A stretch of DNA of 64,000 nucleotides from the NCBI RefSeq assembly GCF_000281895.1, contig NZ_CM001558.1, positions 558,001 through 622,000 of the forward strand, written 5' to 3'. This document shows, one piece after another, positions 47,653 to 55,824 of this stretch; the first letter of the stretch is position 1, and every line of letters starts with the position of its first letter. The notes under the pieces were generated by a model. That model was not told the DNA's origin, did no database searches, and saw only the letters and a list, made by a program, of their open reading frames with translations. The translations under genes and the position numbers were made by a program. This DNA is from Pseudomonas fluorescens Q2-87 (GTDB lineage: Bacteria > Pseudomonadota > Gammaproteobacteria > Pseudomonadales > Pseudomonadaceae).

Positions 47653-50148
47653 TTACAGGCTCTCTCGCTTGAAATAGTGGATGTCAGGTAAAGCCAGTGC
47701 GCGCCAGGCAGGTGCCAAGTGCGCCTGTGAAGACTTGAGCCAGAGCCCGTCTTGGCAAATGAGCTGCTCAGCGGGCAATTGCAACAGCAAGTCCAATGAG
47801 AACGGCTGCACTGAACCTGGATCCTCATCGTCTTCAGCTTCCCAATCGCGTTCGTAACACCGGATCCGTAGCTGGCTTGCATCGAAGCCTTCGAAGAGGG
47901 GTCTGTTGCCCAGCCATTGGGGATGCTCGCGCAGTGTGTGCTCTTGGGTATCGAGGAGTAGCAATTGCCAGCCGCGGTAGCTTCCGCACAGCTCTGTCAC
48001 GTCGGTCGCCATACGGGTCAAGGCAAGATAGCGGCCCTGCGCTGACCAGATCATCGAGGGCGCCAAGTTGTCCAGCGCACAGCCCGATGCCGTCAGTAAA
48101 TGGCCTCCAAGCCGTGGTGTGCCGGTGCGTACCCAGCTGTCGGCATATTCCGTCTCGCTGCCGAACAGCCAGGCCGCATCACGCTGGGTCGGTGAGGGCT
48201 GGATGAAGTCACCATCGGCAGTCGCCGCTTGCGGGCCGTCCACCCGGCGCCAAGGGGCGATTGCGCTTAGCTGGGCGTCTTCTGGTTGCAGCTGTACGGT
48301 GGTGTAGTACAACCGATATTGATCGCTGGGACGGCAGAAGGACGCGTCATCACCGACCGGTGGCGCGGCGACGTTGAAACGTTGCAGAGGACTGCTTTCC
48401 AGCTCGTTATCCAGGCGACCTGCGACCACCGCCAGGCTCAACCGGCCATCACGGAAATCGAGTATCCGCTCTACCCACAAATCAGGCCCTTGCAGCAGGC
48501 GCCGATGTTGCAGATCAGCAACCACCGCATGGGTGGTGACGGTCGTTGAGTTTTCAAAGGGCAGCAGCGCCAGGTAGCGCCCGCAATCGGAGACTCGATG
48601 ATCCAGTAGCCAAGCCCCAGGCAAAAGCCAGTCGCCGATCTGGCAGCGATAACCGCCAAGCCCTTCGCGGTTGTCGCCCAGCCAGGTCAGACGAGCACAT
48701 GTCCCATCCTGCAGCGGTTGCGTCTCGATGCCAGAGTCGCCTCGTCGGCCCTGGCTGTCCAGGGGCATCACAATAGCCGTGCGGGTCAGTTTGAACTCAT
48801 CGACCTGCACCCGACCTTGGGCGTCATGACCGGTCTGGGTCTCGGTATCGCTGTGGATGCTGTCCAGGCGGTAGCCGTAGCGGCCGGCGCTCGGTCGGGG
48901 ATAGTCGAGGTACGCACCGACATGGACATGGCTTGCATCGAGGCTGAGCAATTCGTGCCAGTAGAAAGAGGGTTCAGCGGCGGTCTTCACCCAAGGCGAG
49001 GGCAGTGCGCGCCAGCCGTGGTCCGATTGCCAGAACCAATACTGGTCGCCTTCGGCATCGTTGGCCTGCTCGCGGGCCAGGCACACCAAGGCGCAATGAT
49101 CCGCCCCCCAAACCAATGGCGCATCGGCGGCCATGATCAGCCCTGACGGCTGGTCGTTGACGCTGATGGCATAACGCGGGGCATACAGCGGTTCCAGTGG
49201 CTGGGCCAGATCACGGAGGGTCGCGGGTAAAATGATCTGGCCCGCCAACTGCTGTCGGCCATCGGCGCTGGGTCGTGCGAAGGTGTGCGGCATATTGTCA
49301 GGATGCCAGCCAGGCTCGAGCCAGAGGTCCGCGACAGGAATCAGCTCGATCATTTCTGCTGTTTTCATCAACTCATCCAGCCGGAGCTGGCGAACGCTGT
49401 CGTCTATCAGCGGGCTATGGCGGCCGCTCAATACGTCCTGCTCAAAAGTGTCCAGCTCCCAGAATTCACTGTCGGCACAGCGATACAGCCGGCGTTGCTG
49501 ACGGTCGAGAACAACCAGCCCCCATTCCTGCCGAGAAGGCACCGTCGCCGCGAAATAGCGCCCATCGCGGGAAAACAGTGCCGAGGAACCCAGGCCTTGC
49601 ACAAGCACGCCATCGGGGAACAGGTAGTCGCAATAAGTGGGACCCCCCATGGCGATTTCACTGTGGTTGAACACCCGGATCGGCTCGCCTTCAGGCGTCA
49701 GTTGCGGCTCGCTTCCACCCCAGGCGCTGGCGCCCTTGCTGGACACGGCCGCCAAGCCCAGACGCCGCTCCCATTTACTGACGCACGCCAGTCCGCCGAC
49801 GATGCTGGCAATGGCCGCGAAAATCCCCCACCACTCAGGCAACGCCCTGCCCACGCTGAAACCCAGGCCGAACACGGCGCCGACGATCAATCTGCCACAG
49901 ACCCTTGCGGCCGATGGAAAACCGAATCGCGTGGCAAGCCCCATCAACAAGCCGAAGAACAATACGGCCAACAAAGCCAACGGGGGAGGCAATATCGTGA
50001 CGAAAAAAGCCGGCACCAGCAGGAGGCCGAGTTGCCAGAACAAATCGAGAAACAGGCGGGGAAGGCTGGGGCTGGCGATGATAGGGAATCTCGCTGGAGA
50101 AGGTTGAACGGCTTGGGCGAAGGGGGTAGCCCGTCGTTTATTCTTCAA
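47653..50148 (-). CDS. Large membrane-anchored protein of unknown function
   Basis: 831-aa protein not recognised. Two to four hydrophobic helices lie at residues 35-125 (LFWQLGLLLVPAFFVTILPP, LALLAVLFFGLLMGLATRFG and following). The remainder (about 150-830) is soluble, Trp- and Asp-rich and has repeated strand-turn patterns such as DGRYFAATVPSRQEWGLVVLD and DCGRYLALLPFENST, suggesting a beta-propeller-like fold. It ends 14 bases before the Lrp start, so the two may be co-transcribed. It is the last core gene before the island. Confidence 0.7.
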   Translation of the reverse strand: MKNKRRATPFAQAVQPSPARFPIIASPSLPRLFLDLFWQLGLLLVPAFFVTILPPPLALLAVLFFGLLMGLATRFGFPSAARVCGRLIVGAVFGLGFSVGRALPEWWGIFAAIASIVGGLACVSKWERRLGLAAVSSKGASAWGGSEPQLTPEGEPIRVFNHSEIAMGGPTYCDYLFPDGVLVQGLGSSALFSRDGRYFAATVPSRQEWGLVVLDRQQRRLYRCADSEFWELDTFEQDVLSGRHSPLIDDSVRQLRLDELMKTAEMIELIPVADLWLEPGWHPDNMPHTFARPSADGRQQLAGQIILPATLRDLAQPLEPLYAPRYAISVNDQPSGLIMAADAPLVWGADHCALVCLAREQANDAEGDQYWFWQSDHGWRALPSPWVKTAAEPSFYWHELLSLDASHVHVGAYLDYPRPSAGRYGYRLDSIHSDTETQTGHDAQGRVQVDEFKLTRTAIVMPLDSQGRRGDSGIETQPLQDGTCARLTWLGDNREGLGGYRCQIGDWLLPGAWLLDHRVSDCGRYLALLPFENSTTVTTHAVVADLQHRRLLQGPDLWVERILDFRDGRLSLAVVAGRLDNELESSPLQRFNVAAPPVGDDASFCRPSDQYRLYYTTVQLQPEDAQLSAIAPWRRVDGPQAATADGDFIQPSPTQRDAAWLFGSETEYADSWVRTGTPRLGGHLLTASGCALDNLAPSMIWSAQGRYLALTRMATDVTELCGSYRGWQLLLLDTQEHTLREHPQWLGNRPLFEGFDASQLRIRCYERDWEAEDDEDPGSVQPFSLDLLLQLPAEQLICQDGLWLKSSQAHLAPAWRALALPDIHYFKRESL

Positions 50149-50192
50149 AGTATTACTTCAGGCGAGTCCAGGAACAAGGAAAGGGGAAAACA

Positions 50193-50220
50193 CGAAAGCC
50201 GCGCAATGCGCGGCTTTTTT
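50193..50220. terminator. Displaced tRNA terminator at the left island end
   Basis: AAAGCCGCGC-AAT-GCGCGGCTTT hairpin. The 25 bases 50193-50217 are identical to 63673-63697 at the other end, so this is the original terminator of the tRNA gene, left behind when the island inserted. Confidence 0.85.
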
Positions 50221-50222
50221 GT

Positions 50223-50269
50223 TTGGTGGGCCCACACGGACTCGAACCGTGGACCAAAGGATTATGAGT
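50223..50269 (-). repeat. Left attachment repeat, displaced 3' part of the tRNA gene
   Basis: 47 bp matching 63702-63748 with a single difference (C at 50243, T at 63722). It contains the acceptor 3' strand with CCA, the T arm and the anticodon loop of the CAU tRNA, in the minus orientation, and breaks off at the anticodon stem. No 5' half follows, so it is a gene fragment, not a tRNA. Confidence 0.92.
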
Positions 50270-50517
50270 TGCTGGGCGAGCTGATATGCCTAGAGAAACC
50301 GTCCGAAACTGAACGTAGCTTGGCATAGCTGGAGGCCCCGTATTACTTGGCGTTGAGCGTAGTCTTGAGAAGGTTGTTCAAGCTGGGCACTGTACCGCAA
50401 AGGTACTGTTTTTGCAGCTTGTACACATTTGTAAGCAAGGATCGACTCCAAGGCAAACTCGCAGGCGGTGACGCTCTCTTTTTCTATGACGGTGGGGTCG
50501 AACCGGGCCTTTACAGC

Positions 50518-51225
50518 CTAACTCAGCAAATCGCCTTGAATGGTGTCGTCGCGATGCGTATTGCTGACCTTTGCGCTTTCTACGATCTCCAGAAATGCAT
50601 CTTTCGAACTGGCGGCCTGTTCAAGTAGGCCGCGCTGCTCAAGCGCTATGAACAGCGCTACAGAGTACGCCTGGCAATTTATTGAGCGCTCAGGATTAAA
50701 CTCAATATCTGTAAACGCTGAATATAACGTTAGCTGAGTTGCGATCAATGGATGCTTTTTGAGCGCGTTGATGTATAGCCAATCATAGAATGCGGTTCTT
50801 GGCTCGAGTGGCCATTCAGTGCCGAAAAACTGAAACGCTGTGAGCCTTCCCGACGATTTTAGCCTCTCATCTTTCTTGGCTTCCCGGGAGGTTAGGGAAA
50901 AAATATCGCGATAAGGTCCGCCATGCTCAAAAACCTTGCTGCCTTGAAATGCACATTCAACACTAAATGTCAGATTGTTTTTGAGCGTGGTAATGGTGAG
51001 GTTGAAAGCACTTAGAGCGATTCCAAGGTCGAGCTTCGATTTGCTGGACACCTCAAGGACGTCGGTGAGTGAGGAGATCTGTTCCTTTGCAGCTTGGTGC
51101 AGCGACTCAACAGATTTCTGTTTTTGAGATGCTGATAATCCTGGAAACCATTTGAATTCGACATGCCTAGTGTCTACTAGCGTAGGTCCTGTGCTGTTCG
51201 GGATAAAAATCGGTCTAGATGCCAT
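50518..51225 (-). CDS. NADAR-domain antitoxin paired with DarT
   Basis: 235-aa protein with a NADAR (YbiA-like) fold: ALSAFNLTITTLKNN (residues 70-84, LSxF motif), FSVECAFQGSKVFEHGGPYR (about 87-106, including Glu90 and Gln94) and LTSREAKKDERLK (111-123) are the family landmarks. NADAR enzymes remove ADP-ribose from modified guanine or thymine bases and, fused or adjacent to DarT, act as antitoxins. It follows the DarT gene by 18 bases on the same strand. The first 60 residues are an extra N-terminal region seen in the DarT1-associated NADAR group, as I recall. The 245 bases between this gene and the left repeat hold nothing recognisable. Confidence 0.8.
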   Translation of the reverse strand: MASRPIFIPNSTGPTLVDTRHVEFKWFPGLSASQKQKSVESLHQAAKEQISSLTDVLEVSSKSKLDLGIALSAFNLTITTLKNNLTFSVECAFQGSKVFEHGGPYRDIFSLTSREAKKDERLKSSGRLTAFQFFGTEWPLEPRTAFYDWLYINALKKHPLIATQLTLYSAFTDIEFNPERSINCQAYSVALFIALEQRGLLEQAASSKDAFLEIVESAKVSNTHRDDTIQGDLLS

Positions 51226-51243
51226 AAAAATCCTAATTTTTTC

Positions 51244-51882
51244 TCAGCCCCATGTGCGAGCATATTTACGGTTTGCGAACATGCCTTTGTTGTTCGAATG
51301 CACATACGGCTTTCGATCGCCTAGCAAATGTGCATGGGCATCACGGACAAGGGCTTTCTCGTAAATAACTCCGACGATGTACTGCGGCTCGATTACATCG
51401 AAAACCAAAACCTCCGCTTGAACGTCTGTAGGGTCTGATATTTTCAACCGTTGCTCAACCCGCGGCAAGCATCCGTCGATTTCCTCGAACATACCCAAGA
51501 GCGATTCAGGAGTCATCAGTTCGGGGAGCGGGCAGCAACTGATTCGGCCATCAGCAGCATTGTGCTTGCAGAATGCGCAATCTTTTACCCATAAAATGCT
51601 GGGGTGCAGGACCAGAATGACCCAGTCGACGAGGGGCTCGGCCATTCTGTACTTGTACAGCATCTGGCTGTTTGGAAATCCGATTGAAACCGAGTTGCTA
51701 TCTTTGTGACCGTCAAGGCGCAGTTGATCGTTGATCTGGGGAGCTAAGCCGACCTCATGGGTCCTTCCTATCGGGTATAGCCCATGTTGAAGGATTGTAG
51801 GAAGGTTCGATGCTCGTGTGAAATGGAGTAGGTAAGGGATACCACGAGCGGTGGAGTGAGCTTGAATCGCCTGCCTTGGCAT
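51244..51882 (-). CDS. darT: DarT-family DNA ADP-ribosyltransferase toxin
   Basis: 212-aa enzyme of the DarT (DUF4433) family that transfers ADP-ribose from NAD to DNA bases. Landmarks: YLLHFTRASNLPTILQHGL (residues 17-35, NAD-binding His-Phe-Thr), SVSIGFPNSQMLYKYRM (64-80) and VQAEVLVFDVIEPQYI with the catalytic Glu157. A Cys/His cluster (C102, C105, H107, C116, C117) in the central loop may bind metal. The ATG has the ribosome site ACGGAGAA. Together with the NADAR gene it forms a toxin-antitoxin pair of a type known to block phage DNA replication. Confidence 0.85.
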   Translation of the reverse strand: MPRQAIQAHSTARGIPYLLHFTRASNLPTILQHGLYPIGRTHEVGLAPQINDQLRLDGHKDSNSVSIGFPNSQMLYKYRMAEPLVDWVILVLHPSILWVKDCAFCKHNAADGRISCCPLPELMTPESLLGMFEEIDGCLPRVEQRLKISDPTDVQAEVLVFDVIEPQYIVGVIYEKALVRDAHAHLLGDRKPYVHSNNKGMFANRKYARTWG

Positions 51883-52006
51883 AATTTTTCTCCGTGATGG
51901 CTATTCGACATTGCCTGTATGTCGAGGCTAGTCCAATTCAGAGCAAACGTCCATGGCGTTGAGTCGTCATAAAAAAGTGGCCCGGGGCACGAGCCAAGAA
52001 GCGATC

Positions 52007-52019
52007 GATTATGAGTTGC
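52007..52019. repeat. Internal 13-bp copy of the left att core
   Basis: GATTATGAGTTGC occurs here and at 50260-50272, where it spans the junction of the left att repeat and the island. The two copies bracket the DarT/NADAR genes. The sequence to its left (GTGGCCCGGGGCACGAGCC) loosely resembles the T arm and acceptor of a tRNA 3' end, so this may be a decayed internal attachment site. Confidence 0.4.
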
Positions 52020-52049
52020 AAACAACTAGTCTTCGCTAAGCTAGGTGGG

Positions 52050-52079
52050 CAATGAGCAACCCTGTTGGGTTGCTCATTG
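52050..52079. terminator. Hairpin after the IetS-like gene
   Basis: CAATGAGCAACCC and GGGTTGCTCATTG form a perfect 13-bp stem with a TGTT loop, 20 bases after the protease stop. No long T tract on the minus side. Confidence 0.6.
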
Positions 52080-52098
52080 TTTATAGAACTCAATCAAT

Positions 52099-54297
52099 CT
52101 AGGGTTTAATCTCAATTCTGGTTCTTACATTTATAGCCTGTAACGTTTGGTTTTCTTGCAGTATCTTGTTGTAGATACTGTTGTCACCTTCTGCGCGTAT
52201 TGTAAGTATCAATGTATAGCGAATGGCAGGTAGATCTTCGCTAATTGTTCCGCCTTGCTCGCGGGCGTGATATTTAACATCAAAAACTGGGGATTGAAGC
52301 GTAGATCGTTTAAAGCGTTGATGTCTAGAAAGAGTGGTTTCCCATTTGTGTGCATCCTCTCTCAACTCATACTCACTCGGGTATAGTTTTCCTAGCGAAA
52401 AAAATGGCTTGGTGTCAGCATTAGCTCCGTCCAACGTAAACCGATCTTCATTCGCCCGAAAAGAAATTTCAAGACCGGATCTGGTGTAGTGCAATGGATG
52501 TTCAGGATCCACGATGGCACTTATACAGAATGTAGCACTTAAATGTACCCATGTTGAATCAGTTGATGCCGGAAGAGGTACTGGGATTCGGAGATGCTTT
52601 GAGTTCTCAAGCTCGCCTTGGAACACGATAGTCGCCTCATCATCAAGGCATGTAATTACCGATTCAGGTGAGGTAGGGAATCTACCCCAACCTACATTTT
52701 TCAGATCATGCTCATCCGGTTTCGCAGAGTGCACCATCAGAGCTTTAACTGTGTTTGTGGATAGATTGAAGTCTGTGATGGCGTCAATGCCGGCAGCCAC
52801 ACGTAATGCGTATGGAGCAGCATAGCTTGTGCCCATAGTGTCTACGAAAGAATGGATCCTTGGTGAGTAGACTCTGAACAGGTTGTGAGGCGCGCCACCG
52901 AACATCACGCCATCAGGTTTTACCACTCCAGGACTGCGGCCTGGCCCCACGCAGCTATAAGGCGCTCTTGCCCACCCTTGGAGCTCCCCATCACTTGCCC
53001 CAACTGAAAGACTGTTGACCATATCACTAGGTGGTTGTACACGACCATAATCGCCTGGTAGGTCACCGTCGTTCCCTACTGCGACGACTGCGAGGCAGTC
53101 ACCGTCCTGAAGAAGCGCATCGATAACGGATGTCCACACGTGAACTTCGTCATCGTCAATCGCAATATTAGGTCCGAGGCTCAGGTTTACATATTTATAA
53201 GTTTTGAGCTTCAGGGTGTCTTCAATGCGAGTGAGTACATCAAATAGGTCAGGGTCGTCGTCACCCTGGGAAATAACTCTGACTATGTCGACTGTAGTGT
53301 ACGGAGATCCGAGCGTACAGTCCGAACCCAACGCTGGTCCGAATAAGTATGCAGAGCAAACTTCGCTACCGTGAGCAAGATACTCTGGATGGGAACCTTC
53401 CATTCCTGCTGGTACGATCTCGGTCACCCAGTTAGATATATGATTTCCGTCTCCTAAGCCTCCATCGAAAATGCAAACCTTGAAGTCACGATTCAAGATG
53501 TCTGGATTCCAGTTAGGAAGAATTACCGGGTTGCTCACAGGGCTGCGTAGTGTTTCCGGTTTATTCATCCTCAACTTTGGAATGCTTCTGAGTACTCTGA
53601 GTTGAGCAAATTTTGCCAGAATTTGTTCCTTGCCATGTGGAATGCTTACAGGCAAAAATGTCAATCCACCTACGACTTTGGCTTTTTCTCGTCTTACTGC
53701 TCCGCCGTTGAGAGAAGCATAGTCGTCGAAAGCGCGAACAACATACTCGTCGTCAGCGGATGCGTGTATAACCACTTCAAGATTCAAACTGTCGCCAGAC
53801 GTGTCGATGCTTTTTATCTTTTCGGCTGCATCAAAATATTCGATACGTTCAAGAGTTCTTAGAACGTCTTCGGATGCTCTTGTTAAAGAGTTTGATGTTA
53901 GATCAGTTAATAATTTCCTGTATTGACTTTTTTCACCAGATACAAACACACAGCTAGCCAATCCAGCTTCCGGGTGCTTTTTGACACCCCATTGCTCAGG
54001 TTTTACGGTTACCGCCCGGGACCCAATATCTTCCATTCCGTAGGCAGAGAACAGTTTCCTTGGATAATAAGACTTTGCTAGATAGGAAGGGTGCTGAATA
54101 AATTTTATGACTACCTTGCCGCCAGCGCACTCTGTATCTGGTTTGTTTTCTATTTTAGATATTATCTCTTCAAGCTGAGAACCAATGCGCTTTATTGCCT
54201 CGGATATTGAGTATGGATGTTTTTTGTCGCCACCACCACCACCGATATCTACCTTTGTTGTAAGTGTTTCGCCATATCCGACTATAAAATTGTTCAT
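52099..54297 (-). CDS. IetS-like subtilisin-family serine protease
   Basis: 732-aa S8 peptidase. The triad is visible as Asp278 (VCIFDGGLGDG), His309 (LAHGSEVCSAY) and Ser491 (MGTSYAAPYALR), with an oxyanion Asn in VAVGNDGD. About 270 residues precede the protease domain and about 190 follow it; there is no signal peptide, so it should act in the cytoplasm. The start at 54297 has a good ribosome site (AAGGAAACCT) although it lies 128 bases inside the ATPase frame. A cytoplasmic subtilase paired with an AAA ATPase is the IetAS arrangement, first described as a plasmid incompatibility/elimination pair and later as an anti-phage system. Confidence 0.85.
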   Translation of the reverse strand: MNNFIVGYGETLTTKVDIGGGGGDKKHPYSISEAIKRIGSQLEEIISKIENKPDTECAGGKVVIKFIQHPSYLAKSYYPRKLFSAYGMEDIGSRAVTVKPEQWGVKKHPEAGLASCVFVSGEKSQYRKLLTDLTSNSLTRASEDVLRTLERIEYFDAAEKIKSIDTSGDSLNLEVVIHASADDEYVVRAFDDYASLNGGAVRREKAKVVGGLTFLPVSIPHGKEQILAKFAQLRVLRSIPKLRMNKPETLRSPVSNPVILPNWNPDILNRDFKVCIFDGGLGDGNHISNWVTEIVPAGMEGSHPEYLAHGSEVCSAYLFGPALGSDCTLGSPYTTVDIVRVISQGDDDPDLFDVLTRIEDTLKLKTYKYVNLSLGPNIAIDDDEVHVWTSVIDALLQDGDCLAVVAVGNDGDLPGDYGRVQPPSDMVNSLSVGASDGELQGWARAPYSCVGPGRSPGVVKPDGVMFGGAPHNLFRVYSPRIHSFVDTMGTSYAAPYALRVAAGIDAITDFNLSTNTVKALMVHSAKPDEHDLKNVGWGRFPTSPESVITCLDDEATIVFQGELENSKHLRIPVPLPASTDSTWVHLSATFCISAIVDPEHPLHYTRSGLEISFRANEDRFTLDGANADTKPFFSLGKLYPSEYELREDAHKWETTLSRHQRFKRSTLQSPVFDVKYHAREQGGTISEDLPAIRYTLILTIRAEGDNSIYNKILQENQTLQAINVRTRIEIKP

Positions 54298-55372
54298 TAG
54301 GTTTCCTTACATTCGACGTGTTGGTCCATAATTTTTTTACGGTTGGTCTGCTTATTTCCAGCGCGATAGATATGGCTCTCTGAGACATTCCTTCTGCTGC
54401 TAATCTAATGACATCTTTCTTTTTTAACTCAACTTTATTGCCTGGTTTGTTCTCGATGGCTCCAGTGATACAGGTGATAAAATTGCACTCATTTAATATG
54501 CTTTTCTTCTTGGCTTTCCTTAGGCTTCGATCAATATCACTGTAGGAGATTTCACCAAAAAAATGTGCGAGATTATCCGCGTGTTTAGTTAGTTCTGGCC
54601 AGTAGCTAATGATATAAGCTTTTCGCATTTGTTCGCTTGGAAGATCAAATGATATTTCCAGATCAAACCGACGCCAGATGGCAGGGTCCAAGAGGTCGCC
54701 GTGATTTGTTGCAGCTATTAATACTGACGATTCAGGCCATTCATCAATAGCCTGTAACAGTACAGTTACCAACCGTTTAAGTTCTCCTAGCTCCCTGTCG
54801 TCATCTCGCCGCTTAGCTACCGCATCAAACTCGTCAAGAAGCAACACGCAGGGAAATGAAGACGCATGATCAATCACTGCCTTGATATTATTTCCGGTTT
54901 TGCCTAGAAAGCTGCTCATGACAGTTGCTAGGTCTAGCGTTAAAAACGGGAGGCCTAGTCTTGATGCAAGCCACCGTGCCGTCATCGTTTTACCGACTCC
55001 AGGTGGCCCTTGGAATAATAGTGATTTAGCAGGAGACAAACCTTCGGCTAATAGCTTTGATGCCGACTTTCGCTCAAGAACGACCTGGTCTAGCAGTGCC
55101 AGGATTTCTTCGGAGTAAATGGGGGCGTCATCCATGACGACCGGATTTTCGACCCTGACTAAATTTAGTCGGCTGTCTGAATCCACTGGGATAGGTTTCG
55201 CTGGCTGAGCTGATCTAAGGCCGTTGGTCGATAGTCGTGACAGGATTTTTTCAGATAGCTCTGGATCCCGGTGGCCGGTTTTGACCGCCATTTTGTGAAG
55301 ATGCATGCGTAGAGTGCGCGGATCTCCGCCTAGCGCCAGGTCTATGAGGCTTAGAATTGCTTTGCTGTCCAT
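54170..55372 (-). CDS. IetA-like AAA+ ATPase with C-terminal helix-turn-helix
   Basis: 400-aa AAA ATPase. Walker A is GPPGVGKT (122-129), Walker B VLLLDEFD (176-183), sensor 1 ATNHGD (221-226) and an arginine-finger candidate WRRFD (233-237). Residues 318-349 (KKDVIRLAAEGMSQRAISIA and on to ISRPTVKKLW) read as a resolvase/homeodomain-like helix-turn-helix. The last 42 residues overlap the IetS gene in another frame and include four Trp in a row encoded by the GGT repeat that gives Gly5 in the protease; this tail looks like a non-native extension. The ATPase probably recognises the trigger and activates the protease. Confidence 0.83.
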   Translation of the reverse strand: MDSKAILSLIDLALGGDPRTLRMHLHKMAVKTGHRDPELSEKILSRLSTNGLRSAQPAKPIPVDSDSRLNLVRVENPVVMDDAPIYSEEILALLDQVVLERKSASKLLAEGLSPAKSLLFQGPPGVGKTMTARWLASRLGLPFLTLDLATVMSSFLGKTGNNIKAVIDHASSFPCVLLLDEFDAVAKRRDDDRELGELKRLVTVLLQAIDEWPESSVLIAATNHGDLLDPAIWRRFDLEISFDLPSEQMRKAYIISYWPELTKHADNLAHFFGEISYSDIDRSLRKAKKKSILNECNFITCITGAIENKPGNKVELKKKDVIRLAAEGMSQRAISIALEISRPTVKKLWTNTSNVRKPNEQFYSRIWRNTYNKGRYRWWWWRQKTSILNIRGNKAHWFSA

Positions 55373-55422
55373 GTGTGCTCCGGAAGCGCACGGCTCTGAC
55401 CTATAGATGAGATGCCGTAAAA

Positions 55423-55492
55423 TTTACCATTTCTCGGTCTGAGCTTACCATAATTGGTAAATTTTCTAGATTTTTTGGTTTTTGTTTACCAT
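55423..55492. promoter_or_regulatory. TTTACCAT operator cluster upstream of the IetAS-like pair
   Basis: A perfect palindrome TTACCA-TAAT-TGGTAA (55445-55460) is flanked by two single sites TTTACCAT (55423-55430 and 55485-55492). All lie 50-120 bases before the ATPase start in an AT-rich promoter-like stretch. They look like binding sites of one dimeric regulator, possibly the HTH part of the ATPase itself. Confidence 0.55.
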
Positions 55493-55824
55493 TTTAGAAG
55501 TGCGCTTCGGTTCCGGATTGGCTTGAGGATCGACCAGCAGTGGTCGAACCGAAAAGGGAGAGGGCTTCGTTTATCTAGGGTCAACGAAAAGAACTGGGGC
55601 ACACGTCCGGGGCAGACATGCGGCGCATTCCTAGAGACCGCGAAGCTCAAGATCGACAGCAGGGGGTTGGGGGCGGCGCAGAATTTGATCAGCGAACTCG
55701 ATGGCATCGAGTTAGGTCAGTGGGCGATAGGCAATTTTCCGGGTGCTTAAGCGAGTTAATGCTGGTGGTCTTTCTGTCAGCATTAAGCAATTTGAGAGAA
55801 ATCTTCAGTGTTGACTAAACGGCT
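55493..55824. other. Intergenic stretch between the IetAS-like pair and the next gene
   Basis: About 330 bases with no convincing gene. A 98-codon frame crosses it on the plus strand but begins inside the operator region, lacks a ribosome site and resembles nothing known. Possibly a remnant of lost sequence. Confidence 0.5.

Noticed and set aside
50223..50300. Second tRNA gene at the left island end
   Set aside because: Only the 3' part is present; the 5' half does not follow, so it is the displaced fragment created by integration.
55454..55750. 98-codon plus-strand open frame between the IetAS-like pair and the GIY-YIG-like gene
   Set aside because: Starts inside the operator palindrome, has no ribosome site and no recognisable sequence; treated as non-coding.
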